Source: Mesobacillus jeotgali (GTDB taxonomy: Bacteria > Bacillota > Bacilli > Bacillales > Cytobacillaceae). From it: a DNA stretch of 64,000 nt. The translations under genes were made by a program, and so were the position numbers. Below are positions 1 to 8,607 of this stretch, piece after piece. The number at the start of each line of letters is the position of its first letter. Within the stretch, counting starts at the first letter, position 1. The notes beneath the pieces were generated by a model. That model was given only the letters and a program-made list of their open reading frames with translations, did no database searches and was not told where the DNA came from. The stretch covers positions 3,342,001 to 3,406,000 of the forward strand of contig NZ_CP109811.1 of the NCBI RefSeq assembly GCF_014856545.2, in the 5' to 3' direction.

Positions 1-30
1 TCAGACTAACATGCTTTTATAATTTCCTAT

Positions 31-60
31 AAAAAGAAAAAACCGGGAGTCATCCCGGTT
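31..60 (-). terminator. Terminator after the MFS gene
   Basis: The arms AACCGGGA and TCCCGGTT (41-48 and 53-60) form an 8-bp stem. The A-rich run to the left is a U-tract on the minus strand. The hairpin abuts the TAA stop of the transporter gene. Confidence 0.85.
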
Positions 61-1279
61 ATGCTGGAGCTTTCAACTGAATTTTCCTGATAAAAAGGTA
101 AATCAAAGTATGTCCGCTCCCAAGAATGACGAGGAGGACTGGTATTGCCTGTTCTTCGTTGAAAATATGGATTGCTGCCAGAAATAATAATATAGAAGCA
201 ACTCGGCCAAGATTCAAAAATAATTCACGGACAACTATATATTCGATTCTCATTTCAGCCGCCTTCCAGCCGCGCCCTATAACATCATAGGTCATTGAAG
301 CATATGGGACTAGAAGCAAAGGATAAGCGACTGCAATCAGAGCCGCATACAGCAGCAGACGGAAATAGCTGACCTGGAAAACAATCAGGAATATGGCCAG
401 GAAAAGAATGATTCCTCCCACCAGGATCGCTTTTTTCCTGTGTTCCTTTTTCAGCATTCTCGAGACAAAATAATAAGCCAGAAATGATATCCCTGAATTG
501 ATCAGTCCGTAAGTGCCCAACGCCATTTCACTGTCTGTGGCAATGAATACAAAAACCGAAACAATGAAAACAAATACGCCCTCTCTCATGCCTTGAAAAA
601 AATGAGCATTTGTAACCATTCGCCAATTTTTATCATGCTTTCTTTCAGCTATAATCCGCTGAAACCAGTACTTCCCGTGGGCAGGTCTGCGTTTCAGGAA
701 GAAACTCAGCAATACCGCGATTGAAAACAGTCCTAACGAAAGTCCAAATACTACTGTATAGCCAGTCAACTTTTCAAGCCTGGATATGATAAACCCAGCG
801 GCGATCGGCCCAATCATGCCGCCGACGGAACCGAGGATGCCAAGAAAGCCATTAAAGAAATCACGTGTTTCCGGTTCAGTGATTTCAAAAGTGAGGACAT
901 TGTAAGCAAGCCAATAAAAACCATAGCCAATTCCCAGGAGCACACCTAATAGCAGTAAAAAATCGGAAGCTTTCGTTCCTACCAGCAAAACTGTTACATA
1001 AAACAACGCCAGAAAAATAACACCGATTCGAAGGACAATGACCCTGTCTACCTTCTTAGCCCACCTTCCCGCAAGGATAAAGGTGAGCGGCTGGGCCACG
1101 ACAATCGATAAATTATACATGGCGAGATCGGCAAGTTCGCCGGATTGCTTCCATAAATAAATGTTAACAAAGGTATTCGAAAGGGCAATGCTCAATGAGT
1201 ACAATCCCCCAATAATCAATAGGAGCGCTAAATCCTTTGTCAGTTCAATGTCTCCTAATAATTTGTTTACTTTGCTCAT
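59..1279 (-). CDS. yqgE: MFS transporter, YqgE-like
   Basis: A 406-aa polytopic membrane protein with about 12 predicted hydrophobic segments, as expected for a major facilitator superfamily permease. An inner basic loop with an RRP(A)HGKYWFQR stretch lies near residues 195-215, between the two six-helix halves. No substrate can be read from the sequence. It sits next to sodA, the position of yqgE in B. subtilis, and that synteny is the only basis for the symbol. The gene is monocistronic, with its own terminator on the left and about 145 bp before the sodA stop. The start is the ATG at 1277-1279, preceded on the minus strand by an AGGGGAG-type ribosome binding site. Confidence 0.8.
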   Translation of the reverse strand: MSKVNKLLGDIELTKDLALLLIIGGLYSLSIALSNTFVNIYLWKQSGELADLAMYNLSIVVAQPLTFILAGRWAKKVDRVIVLRIGVIFLALFYVTVLLVGTKASDFLLLLGVLLGIGYGFYWLAYNVLTFEITEPETRDFFNGFLGILGSVGGMIGPIAAGFIISRLEKLTGYTVVFGLSLGLFSIAVLLSFFLKRRPAHGKYWFQRIIAERKHDKNWRMVTNAHFFQGMREGVFVFIVSVFVFIATDSEMALGTYGLINSGISFLAYYFVSRMLKKEHRKKAILVGGIILFLAIFLIVFQVSYFRLLLYAALIAVAYPLLLVPYASMTYDVIGRGWKAAEMRIEYIVVRELFLNLGRVASILLFLAAIHIFNEEQAIPVLLVILGSGHTLIYLFIRKIQLKAPA

Positions 1280-1378
1280 GATCGACTCCCCTTTTCTCTT
1301 GGGTAGTTTCTAACAAAGTAAAGGGGGTTATTCAGTTTTTCCCGAGGGTCTTTTCAGGATAGAGCAGCCGAAACAAAA

Positions 1379-1410
1379 AAAAGAGAGGCTGCATTCAATT
1401 GCAGCCCCTC
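1379..1410 (-). terminator. sodA terminator
   Basis: GAGAGGCTGC and GCAGCCCCTC pair around a short AT loop. The preceding A run (1373-1382) is the U-tract on the minus strand. It lies just beyond the sodA stop. Confidence 0.85.
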
Positions 1411-1424
1411 TAACGATCATTTGA

Positions 1425-2033
1425 TTATTTTGCAGAAGCGTAACGCTTGCTGACTTCTTCCCAGTTAACAACGTTCCAGAATGCACCAATGTATTCCGGT
1501 CTTCTGTTTTGGTAGTTCAGGTAGTATGCGTGCTCCCAAACATCAAGTCCAAGAATTGGAGTCTTGCCTTCCATTAATGGAGAGTCCTGGTTTGGAGTGC
1601 TAGTCACTTCAAGTGCACCATTATTAACAACAAGCCAAGCCCAGCCAGAGCCGAAACGAGTAGTTGCTGCTTTTGAGAACTCTTCTTTGAAGCCTTCGAA
1701 GCCGCCGAACTTAGAGTTGATCGCATCAGCTAATTCACCAGTAGGCTCGCCGCCTCCGTTTGGAGAAATGACTTGCCAGAATAGTGAGTGGTTAGCATGT
1801 CCGCCGCCGTTGTTGCGTACAGCAGTGCGTGCTGCTTCAGGAACAGCATCCAGGTTAGAAACTACTTCCTCAACTGTTTTTGACAGAAGTTCTTCGTTTC
1901 CTTCCAATGCATTGTTAAGATTTGTTACATAAGTGTTGTGGTGCTTTGTGTGGTGAATATTCATTGTTTCTTTGTCGATGTGTGGCTCAAGTGCATCATA
2001 TGCATAAGGTAATTGTGGTAATTCAAATGCCAT
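1425..2033 (-). CDS. sodA: Superoxide dismutase (Mn/Fe family)
   Basis: Converts superoxide to oxygen and hydrogen peroxide in the cytoplasm. The 202-aa protein has the family landmarks: an N-terminal [18 protein letters not shown] block, the metal-ligand histidines in [12 protein letters not shown] and NHSLFW, and the C-terminal signature [18 protein letters not shown] with its Asp and His ligands. The Gly-rich [11 protein letters not shown] region is typical of the Mn-type enzymes of bacilli. An in-frame ATG at 2042 lies directly against the AGGAGG (2043-2048), with no spacing. The ATG at 2033 lies 9 nt from that site and gives the usual MAFELPQL start, so it is chosen. The gene is divergent from fnr. 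Confidence 0.97.
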   Translation of the reverse strand: MAFELPQLPYAYDALEPHIDKETMNIHHTKHHNTYVTNLNNALEGNEELLSKTVEEVVSNLDAVPEAARTAVRNNGGGHANHSLFWQVISPNGGGEPTGELADAINSKFGGFEGFKEEFSKAATTRFGSGWAWLVVNNGALEVTSTPNQDSPLMEGKTPILGLDVWEHAYYLNYQNRRPEYIGAFWNVVNWEEVSKRYASAK

Positions 2034-2097
2034 TTTTAACATCCTCCTATGTATCGTGTTTCACTCCCAGAACAAGACCTTTCACATAATTCTGTTA

Positions 2098-2112
2098 TTA
2101 GAATTGTTCTAA
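2098..2112. promoter_or_regulatory. Candidate Fur-family operator upstream of sodA
   Basis: TTAGAATTGTTCTAA is a near-perfect 7-1-7 dyad. It matches the PerR/Fur-family consensus TTATAATNATTATAA at 11 of 14 defined positions. It lies about 65 bp upstream of the sodA start and downstream of the candidate promoter. Which regulator binds, if any, is inference. Confidence 0.4.
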
Positions 2113-2127
2113 AAGTGCTTCTTGTTT

Positions 2128-2156
2128 AGATTACCAAAGAACGGTAATCGTTTCAA
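2128..2156 (-). promoter_or_regulatory. Candidate sodA promoter with embedded dyad
   Basis: On the minus strand TTGAAA (2151-2156) and TAATCT (2128-2133) are separated by 17 bp. The -10 match is weak. A perfect 7-bp inverted repeat, GATTACC-N7-GGTAATC (2129-2149), covers the spacer and -10, which is where a repressor site would lie. No protein is assigned to this dyad. Confidence 0.35.
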
Positions 2157-2402
2157 ATAAAATGCTTTCATATAACGTGTTTAAAATCCCCTTTTGTTCG
2201 ACGTTTTATACACTTTATTTTCATTAAGGGCATTTTCATCGAAAAAAACTTCAAAAATCGAGTGCTGGTCTGGCTGACCAAAATAACGAATAAGGCCATT
2301 CAAGAAAGTTTCAGAAAATCGTCAATATTGCTCAAATGCAGTCCTGTCAACGATATAAGTCGCATCTACACCAAAGGCGTACCAATTATTCCCAATACAC
2401 CG

Positions 2403-2431
2403 TTGACACAGTAACAACAATTCTTTTAAAT
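2403..2431 (+). promoter_or_regulatory. Candidate sigma-A promoter for fnr
   Basis: TTGACA (2403-2408) and TTAAAT (2426-2431) have a 17-bp spacer, about 38 bp upstream of the fnr start. No convincing FNR box was seen here. The rest of the 2049-2402 stretch is AT-rich divergent upstream DNA, with the two dyads listed separately. Confidence 0.6.
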
Positions 2432-2468
2432 CAAAAGTATAGAAGGCTTAATAAGGAGACGACCTGTG

Positions 2469-3161
2469 ATGGACAAAAATATATCATTATATAGCTTAAT
2501 ACTGCAAAATTTTATCGACCGGGAAACAATCCAAAAAATCAAGCCGGATACAATCCTTTTTCAAGAGGATGAAAATGTAGAGAATGTTTATATCATCCTG
2601 AGTGGAAGTGTTTCAGTCGGCCGTATCCATATGAAGGGGAAGGAATTCATCCTAAAAATCCTTAATGGCGAAGAAATGGTCATAGAATATGAACTGTTCA
2701 AACATAATCCGCGTTATCACTTTTCAGCCAAAACACTAACAGAATGTGAAATCCTCATGATTAAAAGAGAGCAATTCGAGGAATTCATTATCAATGATCG
2801 AACAGCTATGAATGCAATGGTCAACTGGCTCAGTACCAGATATCTCAAAGCCCAGATGAAGTGTCAGGACCTGATTATGAACGGGAAGAAAGGCGGTTTG
2901 TACTCCATCTTGATCAGGTTATGCAATAGCTATGGCGTGATGACAGATGAAGGCATCCTGATTGATTTGCCCCTGACCCACCAGGAGCTGGCAAATCTCA
3001 CATATGGAACGCGTGAAGTTATCCAAAGGATGCTCAAGGAACTGCGCGAGAAAGACATCATCGCTTATGATCAGCTTAAATTCACGGTTAAAAACCTTGC
3101 TTATCTAAAAAGAGAGGTCGATTGCCAGAATTGTTCATTTGAAATTTGCGGACTGAATTAA
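2469..3161 (+). CDS. fnr: Anaerobic regulator Fnr (Crp/Fnr family, C-terminal Fe-S cysteines)
   Basis: A 230-aa transcription factor with an N-terminal cyclic-nucleotide-binding-type beta barrel (about residues 15-130), a dimer helix, and a C-terminal winged helix whose recognition helix contains TYGTREVIQRMLKEL. The last residues hold three cysteines in CX2CX4C spacing (DCQNCSFEIC). This matches the C-terminal cysteines that, with an aspartate, hold the 4Fe-4S cluster of B. subtilis Fnr. It differs from E. coli FNR, whose cysteines are N-terminal. The equivalent Asp is present in the CQDLIMNGKKGG helix. The role is oxygen sensing and activation of anaerobic genes. In B. subtilis fnr lies with narK; here it stands alone beside sodA. 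AAGGAG (2453-2458) fits either the GTG at 2466 or the ATG at 2469. Confidence 0.88.
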   Translation: MDKNISLYSLILQNFIDRETIQKIKPDTILFQEDENVENVYIILSGSVSVGRIHMKGKEFILKILNGEEMVIEYELFKHNPRYHFSAKTLTECEILMIKREQFEEFIINDRTAMNAMVNWLSTRYLKAQMKCQDLIMNGKKGGLYSILIRLCNSYGVMTDEGILIDLPLTHQELANLTYGTREVIQRMLKELREKDIIAYDQLKFTVKNLAYLKREVDCQNCSFEICGLN

Positions 3162-3194
3162 AAGTCGTGCTTTCAACAGGGTGGAGCCCGGTAA

Positions 3195-3555
3195 AAGGGT
3201 GTGATTAGCTTTTAAATGCACCCTTATAGGAGACATAGATGCTGTATAAGGGTACCATTTGCTCTTTATTGTTACCTTATGGAAGACGAAGCTGTTACAT
3301 AAGGGTACGATTTGCTCCTAAATGTACCCTTATCCAATGCGAAATTGCCACATAAGGGTACGATTAGCCCCTAAATGTACCCTTATCCAAGGCGAAATTG
3401 CCACATAAGGGTACGATTAGCCCCTAAATGTACCCTTATCCAAGGCGAAATTGCCACATAAGGGTACGATTTGCTCCTAAATGTACCCTTATCCAAGGCG
3501 AAATTGCCATATAAGGTGATGTAAATACCCTTAAGGCCGAAACAGCCGTCCATAT
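3195..3555. repeat. Tandem 53-bp palindromic repeat array A
   Basis: Seven head-to-tail units start at 3195, 3248, 3301, 3354, 3407, 3460 and 3513. The first six are exactly 53 bp and the last is degenerate and shortened. Units 4 and 5 (3354-3406 and 3407-3459) are identical. Each core unit carries the arms ATAAGGGTAC and GTACCCTTAT, a 10-bp stem with a loop of about 15 nt. A small second dyad, GGCGAAATTGCC, lies between stems. The outermost units are the most diverged. The array fills the gap between the convergent genes fnr and yqgC. No homology to a known element is recognised. Confidence 0.95.
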
Positions 3556-3589
3556 AAAAAAAATCGTGCTCCAGCAGCACGATTTTTTT
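3556..3589. terminator. Bidirectional terminator between fnr/array A and yqgC
   Basis: AATCGTGCT and AGCACGATT form the stem, flanked by A7 on the left and T7 on the right. The hairpin can therefore end transcription from both sides. The right T run overlaps the yqgC stop codon. Confidence 0.9.
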
Positions 3590-4067
3590 ATACAAGGATG
3601 AAGAAATATACGAGCATGATTGTCATGATGATTCCTTTTGTCACTACACTGCTGACGAAACCGACGACAGAACCAAAGCCTACCTTGACCGCTTCATTTA
3701 GATTCTTTTTATTAACCAGCAATTCAGCTAGGGCCGCTCCTAAAAATGGACCAATCAGAATTCCGATGATCGGGATGACAAAGGGACCGACCAGCAGACC
3801 GATAGTGCTTCCCCACATCCCTGCCTTGCTGCCGCCATATTTTTTTACACCTATTATATTGGCAATATAATCTGCCCCAAACAGCAAAGCAACAAAAAGC
3901 CCCTGTACAGTCCAAAATAGCCAGTTAAACGGCTCGAATGTAAAAAACAAACCGTAAAGAATAAAACCGCCCAACATTAAAAGTACCCCTGGCAAGATTG
4001 GAACAACCAAACTGGCAAAAGCTCCAACGAATAATAACCCAATGATTATCCAATAAACTGCATCCAT
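3588..4067 (-). CDS. yqgC: Small integral membrane protein, DUF456 family (YqgC-like)
   Basis: A 159-aa protein made almost wholly of hydrophobic segments. It has the Gly-rich, repeat-like pattern of DUF456 proteins: GxxGxxVPILPGVLLMLGG near the N terminus, then SKAGMWGSTIGLLVGPFVIPIIGILIGPFLGAALAELL. About four to five membrane segments are likely. No enzymatic motif is visible and the function is unknown. Position next to sodA matches yqgC of B. subtilis. A bidirectional terminator overlaps its stop codon and another hairpin separates it from the upstream phosphate transporter gene, so it is probably transcribed alone. The start is ATG 4065-4067, preceded by AAGGATGG. Confidence 0.8.
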   Translation of the reverse strand: MDAVYWIIIGLLFVGAFASLVVPILPGVLLMLGGFILYGLFFTFEPFNWLFWTVQGLFVALLFGADYIANIIGVKKYGGSKAGMWGSTIGLLVGPFVIPIIGILIGPFLGAALAELLVNKKNLNEAVKVGFGSVVGFVSSVVTKGIIMTIMLVYFFILV

Positions 4068-4097
4068 TCAATCCATCCTTTTTACCTTAGAATATAA

Positions 4098-4128
4098 AAA
4101 ATAAGCAAAGGTTTCCCTTTGCTTATTT
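4098..4128 (-). terminator. Terminator of the Na/Pi transporter gene
   Basis: AAATAAGCAAAGG pairs with CCTTTGCTTATTT, and the left A-rich side gives the U-tract on the minus strand. It lies immediately after the transporter stop at 4134. Confidence 0.85.
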
Positions 4129-4133
4129 TACCA

Positions 4134-5765
4134 CTATTTCTCTTCTCCCAAAACGTACTCAGCGATGTTTACTGCATGGTCGCCGATTCGCTCCAGGTTA
4201 CTGATGATGTCAACGAAGACGATACCCGCCTGTCCAGTACACTGTCCTTCATTCATGCGAAGGATGTGCTGCTTTCTAAGCGTCCGTTCCATGCTGTCAA
4301 TCTCATCTTCTTTTGTTACTACTGCTCTTGCAGCGTCAAAATTCTTCTGGTCTAATGCTTGAAGCGCCTCTTCGACGGTACTTACAGTCAGGTTGAACAT
4401 AACTTCCAGATCTTCCATTGCCGTGTCAGTCATCTTCACTTTATTGGCCTGCTGGTACTCAATTAGTTCAATAATATTTTCAAAGTGGTCTCCAATTCTT
4501 TCTATATCTCGTACTGTATCGATCAGCATGCTATGCTCTTCAGATTCATGCTCTGAGAGCGAGCTTGTTGCAAGGTTTACAAGATAATCTGTAATCTTGC
4601 GGTCAAGATTATTGATTGCATCCTCGAGCTGATAAGCATTATTGGAATGCTTTGTATTTTTGGTTTTTAAAAATTCATTCGTTTCTTCAAGTCCTTTTAG
4701 CGCGAACTTACCCATGCGCAGGACTTCTTCCTTCGCCTGACCAAGCGCGATGGACGGTGATTGCTCGATGAAAACGGGGTCAAGATGTTGAGCCTTGTAA
4801 TCAACGATAGAATCTTCACCAGGAATCAATTTAGTCACAATTAATGCCAATATGGCGATGAATGGTAACTGGATCAATGTATTAGTTGTGTTAAAGATAC
4901 CATGAGCAAATGCGATGGACATCTCAGGATTCAAGTTAAGATTATCTCTCAGGAGTTCAATCAGCGAGGTGAAAGGCCCCAGGATTATCAAAAACAGGGT
5001 AGTTCCTATTAGATTGAACAAAACATGTGTTGCAGCAGCTCTCTTGGCAGCTACTGATGTACCAATCGCAGCCAAAACAGCTGTAATGGTTGTACCGATA
5101 TTATCTCCAAACAGGATTGGCAATGCTCCATGTAAATTAATCATAGATTCAGCATGCAAGCTTTGCAGAATACCAATTGTAGCACTCGAGCTTTGAACAA
5201 TTACGGTAAATAATGTACCGATCACTACACCCAGAATTGGGTTTGAACTCATTTCCACTGTTAGGTCATGGAATGCTTCAAGGCTTCTCAATGGTTTCAT
5301 ACCACCGCTCATAAGTTCAAGGCCAAAGAACAATGCCCCGAAACCAAATACGATTTGTCCAATATTATGAACCTTTTTGCTCTTGAAGAAGAATAACATG
5401 ATCGATCCCACTGCAATAATCGGCAGCGCATACTCTCCTATGTCAATCCCAATGATAAAGGCAGTGACAGTTGTTCCGATATTGGCACCCATAATGACCC
5501 CAATTGCCTGCCTTAGCGTCATAAACCCAGCACTTACAAGCCCTACAGTAATAACAGTGGTTCCGCTACTTGTTTGTAAAAGGACTGTAACAAAAATACC
5601 TGCCAGTACACCCATAAGTGGATTAGTGGTAAAGCGGTCCAGAATATCACGAAGTCGATCACCAGCTGACTTCTGCAAACCATCACCCATGAATTTAATG
5701 CCGAATAAGAAGATACCAAGTCCCCCTAGGAACTCAAACAGCATTTCTTGTAAATTCAATTCCAT
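4134..5765 (-). CDS. Na/Pi cotransporter with C-terminal PhoU-like domain
   Basis: A 543-aa member of the Na+/phosphate cotransporter II (NptA/PNaS) family. The membrane half (about residues 1-320) contains the paired QSSS-type repeats: LLQTSSGTTVITVGLV, NIGTTVTAFI, IVQSSSATIGIL and NIGTTITAVLA. These are the inverted duplication that builds the sodium and phosphate site. The C-terminal half (about 350-540) is helical and PhoU-like, with two similar blocks containing DIERIGDHFENI and NLERIGDHAVNI. It probably imports phosphate with sodium at the cytoplasmic membrane. An upstream ATG at 5798 has no ribosome site. The chosen ATG at 5765 follows AGGGGTTG. It is divergent from yqgB. A shorter paralogue lies at 43183-44115. 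Confidence 0.9.
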   Translation of the reverse strand: MELNLQEMLFEFLGGLGIFLFGIKFMGDGLQKSAGDRLRDILDRFTTNPLMGVLAGIFVTVLLQTSSGTTVITVGLVSAGFMTLRQAIGVIMGANIGTTVTAFIIGIDIGEYALPIIAVGSIMLFFFKSKKVHNIGQIVFGFGALFFGLELMSGGMKPLRSLEAFHDLTVEMSSNPILGVVIGTLFTVIVQSSSATIGILQSLHAESMINLHGALPILFGDNIGTTITAVLAAIGTSVAAKRAAATHVLFNLIGTTLFLIILGPFTSLIELLRDNLNLNPEMSIAFAHGIFNTTNTLIQLPFIAILALIVTKLIPGEDSIVDYKAQHLDPVFIEQSPSIALGQAKEEVLRMGKFALKGLEETNEFLKTKNTKHSNNAYQLEDAINNLDRKITDYLVNLATSSLSEHESEEHSMLIDTVRDIERIGDHFENIIELIEYQQANKVKMTDTAMEDLEVMFNLTVSTVEEALQALDQKNFDAARAVVTKEDEIDSMERTLRKQHILRMNEGQCTGQAGIVFVDIISNLERIGDHAVNIAEYVLGEEK

Positions 5766-5984
5766 TTTTTCAACCCCTAGATTTATTTCGACAAACATCT
5801 ACAAACATGATTATTATGAAGGAATTGTTAATCAAAAGTAAACTATTTACGCTTCGAATTTACAATACCTTAACATTTCTAAGTTATATTACAAAAATGT
5901 TACAAAGCGAAAGTGAAAAGGTTGTTAATCAACTGTGTGAACAGCTAAAATAGAAATTGTAACTCTATCAAAGGACGTGTATTC

Positions 5985-6761
5985 ATGAATATTTTTGCTC
6001 AAATTGGGAAAAGCATCTATTCTCCTAAGGTTATAGCAGATACAAGGTTCCAGGGAATAGGCAAAACGATCTTGTTCTTATTCACGCTGACCCTTATATC
6101 CATTCTGCCTGTCGTCTACTATATGTTTGTTGGGATATCTGAAGCTGTCGGTACAGCAAAGCAATCGATCCAAACCGATCTTCCCTCCTTTACGATTGAG
6201 AATGGAGTTCTTAATTCAGACATTAAAGCACCTTTAACCATCAAGAATGGAAGTTTTACGTTAATTTTTGACCCTACCGGCGCGATTGACCAGGAAGATA
6301 TGACTGGCATGGATGCGAACTTCGCCATGCTCCAGAATGAAATCGTTCTTGCTGCCGGCGGAGAATCCAATGCTGTTCCTTACTCACTATTTTCAAATGA
6401 ATCTATGACGAAGGATGACATCATCTCACTGATCGATACGGCTGAATCCTCGCTTCCTGTATTGCTGGGACTGCTATTCATTGTTATCTATGTTTTTTCC
6501 AGCGGTATGAAATTCATCGAGGTCTCTCTATTAGCCCTATTTGGCCTGCTATTGAAAAAACTAGCCGGCAGAAATCTTCAATACAGACACTTATGGAGAA
6601 TGGCCGCATATAGTACAACACTCCCTACTATATTTTTTACGATTATGGCCTTCTTGGAAACAGAAGTGCCCTTCAGTTTCTCCGTTAATTGGTTCGTTGC
6701 GTCAATGATGCTTCTATTAGCTATTAAAGAACTGCCAGGCAAGACTCCTGCCGAAAATTAA
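5985..6761 (+). CDS. yqgB: DUF1189 family membrane protein (YqgB-like)
   Basis: A 258-aa membrane protein. A first hydrophobic segment (about residues 28-50) is followed by a roughly 110-residue hydrophilic, probably extracytoplasmic region, then several closely spaced segments in the C-terminal half. The N-terminal FAQIGKSIYSPKVIADTRFQGIGKTILFLF stretch is the signature of DUF1189 proteins. Molecular function is unknown. A ribosome site (AAAGGACG) lies ahead of the ATG and an intrinsic terminator follows the stop, so it is a single-gene unit. The symbol rests on family plus position near yqgC and yqfZ. Confidence 0.8.
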   Translation: MNIFAQIGKSIYSPKVIADTRFQGIGKTILFLFTLTLISILPVVYYMFVGISEAVGTAKQSIQTDLPSFTIENGVLNSDIKAPLTIKNGSFTLIFDPTGAIDQEDMTGMDANFAMLQNEIVLAAGGESNAVPYSLFSNESMTKDDIISLIDTAESSLPVLLGLLFIVIYVFSSGMKFIEVSLLALFGLLLKKLAGRNLQYRHLWRMAAYSTTLPTIFFTIMAFLETEVPFSFSVNWFVASMMLLLAIKELPGKTPAEN

Positions 6762-6790
6762 AAATACGCCGCCATTGGCGTATTTTTTTT
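6762..6790 (+). terminator. yqgB terminator
   Basis: AAATACGCC and GGCGTATTT form a stem followed by a run of T. It starts at the yqgB stop codon. Confidence 0.9.
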
Positions 6791-6980
6791 ACTTTCAAGC
6801 CTTACTATATGGCTTTCTCTTTTTCTGCCCCATTATGCACCTTCATAAACAAATACATTCTCTCAAATTGAAACTGCACTATTTGTAAAAATTCCTTTTA
6901 AATATTTCTCTATTAAAGTTGTTCTTAATTCTATTTCAGCTGCATAAATAATGATATAAGCATTAAAGGAGGAAGGTCCT

Positions 6981-7331
6981 ATGAAAAAACTGGCAGGTTT
7001 ATTAGTTTTTTTGATAGTAGCATACGCAGTCTACAATGATTTGAGCATCGGGACTCTTCCAGCGTCAAAAATGCAGGAGCCTGAAATATCGAATGAACAA
7101 AAGGAAGAGAAGCCTGAGAAAGAAACCACACAGGGAATCCCCTTTTTTGAGCATGAAGTACTGCCGGGAGATACAGTATTATCCGTCATTGACAGGTATT
7201 TGGACAGTCCGCTCGACGTTCCTGTCTCACAGGCAGTGGAAGACTTTAAAAGGTTGAACGATGGAACAGATCCCCAGAAGATCAAATTTGGCAACATCTA
7301 TAAATTCCCGGATTACAGCAGCCAAAATTAG
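6981..7331 (+). CDS. yqfZ: LysM-like domain protein (YqfZ-like)
   Basis: A 116-aa protein with an N-terminal hydrophobic anchor or signal segment (residues 3-19) and an acidic/lysine linker of about 30 residues. A C-terminal LysM-like fold follows, with HEVLPGDTVLSVIDRYL, then VEDFKRLNDGTDPQKIKFGNIYKFP. The VxPGDTVLSV and N-x-I-x-F-G-x-x-Y-K-x-P pattern is typical of LysM peptidoglycan-binding modules. It is probably anchored outside the membrane and may bind the cell wall or spore cortex. No catalytic domain is attached. AAAGGAGGAAGG precedes the ATG. It lies upstream of ispG in the same direction, as yqfZ does in B. subtilis. Confidence 0.78.
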   Translation: MKKLAGLLVFLIVAYAVYNDLSIGTLPASKMQEPEISNEQKEEKPEKETTQGIPFFEHEVLPGDTVLSVIDRYLDSPLDVPVSQAVEDFKRLNDGTDPQKIKFGNIYKFPDYSSQN

Positions 7332-7448
7332 CAAAGGCTAACAATTGAAGTCTTTCCTTGTCAATTTGAGCAAAAGATTGATAAAATGGGGTTATGCATC
7401 TTTAGGAACATTTTCATGAATTCCATTTTTCAAAGGAGCGAATCACTG

Positions 7449-8546
7449 TTGAGTGAAATTATACATCGTACCAAAACCCGTCCAATTAAGGTTGGGAATT
7501 TAACCATTGGAGGCAACAATGAAGTTGTCATCCAGAGTATGACAACAACGAAGACGCATGATGTCGAGGCGACTGTCGCTGAAATCAAGCGCCTTGAAGA
7601 AGCAGGATGCCAGGTTGTCCGGGTTGCTTGCCCGGATGAAAGAGCGGCAAATGCCATTTCTGAAATTAAAAAAAGAATAAACATACCACTTGTTGTTGAT
7701 ATCCACTTTGATTACCGCCTTGCCCTAAAAGCAATTGAGGGCGGAGCTGATAAAATCAGGATCAATCCAGGTAATATCGGCAAGCGTGAAAAGGTAGAGG
7801 CTGTAGTAAAAGCTGCGAAAGAACGCGGCATTCCGATCCGAATCGGTGTAAATGCCGGTTCTCTCGAGAGAAGGATCCTTGAAAAATACGGCTATCCAAC
7901 AGCAGATGGAATGGTAGAGAGTGCTCTGCACCACATCAAGATCCTTGAGGACCTTGATTTCCATAATATCATCGTTTCCATGAAGGCATCTGATGTTAAC
8001 CTGGCGATTGAGGCTTATGAAAAAGCTGCAAAGGCTTTTGATTATCCGCTTCATCTTGGAATTACGGAATCAGGGACTTTATTTGCAGGTACTGTCAAAA
8101 GTGCTGCTGGACTTGGGGCGATTCTCAGCAAGGGAATCGGCAACACTGTCAGGGTATCATTAAGCGCCGACCCAGTTGAGGAAGTCAAGGTCGCAAGAGA
8201 ACTGTTAAAGTCGTTTGGACTTGCAGCAAATGCTGCGACATTAATTTCTTGCCCAACATGCGGACGGATCGAGATCGATTTGATCAGCATTGCCAATGAG
8301 GTTGAAGAGTATATTTCAACGATTAAGGCGCCGATCAAGGTTGCTGTCCTTGGATGTGCTGTTAACGGACCTGGCGAAGCACGTGAAGCTGATATCGGCA
8401 TTGCAGGTGCAAGAGGGGAAGGTCTTCTTTTCAGAAAAGGAGAGATTGTCCGTAAAGTGCCGGAAGAAACAATGGTAGAAGAACTAAAAAAAGAAATCGA
8501 TAAAATTGCTGAAGAAAAGATTCGTGAAGCTGCTCTTCAGAAGTAA
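7449..8546 (+). CDS. ispG: 4-hydroxy-3-methylbut-2-enyl diphosphate synthase (flavodoxin-type), IspG/GcpE
   Basis: Catalyses the reduction of MEcPP to HMBPP in the non-mevalonate isoprenoid pathway. The 365-aa protein has the TIM-barrel part beginning [29 protein letters not shown], and a C-terminal Fe-S domain with ISCPTCGR and [11 protein letters not shown]. These contain the three Cys (CX2C plus C) and Glu ligands of the 4Fe-4S cluster. Two upstream in-frame ATG codons (7386, 7416) would add residues absent from relatives. AAAGGAGCG at 7433-7441 points to the TTG at 7449, giving the usual short N terminus ([11 protein letters not shown]). ispH, the next enzyme, lies at 16217-17170. Confidence 0.95.
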   Translation: MSEIIHRTKTRPIKVGNLTIGGNNEVVIQSMTTTKTHDVEATVAEIKRLEEAGCQVVRVACPDERAANAISEIKKRINIPLVVDIHFDYRLALKAIEGGADKIRINPGNIGKREKVEAVVKAAKERGIPIRIGVNAGSLERRILEKYGYPTADGMVESALHHIKILEDLDFHNIIVSMKASDVNLAIEAYEKAAKAFDYPLHLGITESGTLFAGTVKSAAGLGAILSKGIGNTVRVSLSADPVEEVKVARELLKSFGLAANAATLISCPTCGRIEIDLISIANEVEEYISTIKAPIKVAVLGCAVNGPGEAREADIGIAGARGEGLLFRKGEIVRKVPEETMVEELKKEIDKIAEEKIREAALQK

Positions 8547-8553
8547 CCATTCA

Positions 8554-8586
8554 AAATGCCCGGGAAATTCATCCCGGGCATTTCTT
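8554..8586. terminator. Terminator between convergent ispG and yqfX
   Basis: A perfect 12-bp stem, AAATGCCCGGGA and TCCCGGGCATTT, with a 6-nt loop. T residues follow on the plus strand and a shorter TTTT on the minus strand, so it can serve both genes. Confidence 0.9.
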
Positions 8587-8607
8587 ATTGGCTATCTCTG
8601 TTTACCG

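Noticed and set aside
3383..3595. 70-aa minus-strand open frame through array A
   Set aside because: It reads through repeat units and the terminator, with no family match.
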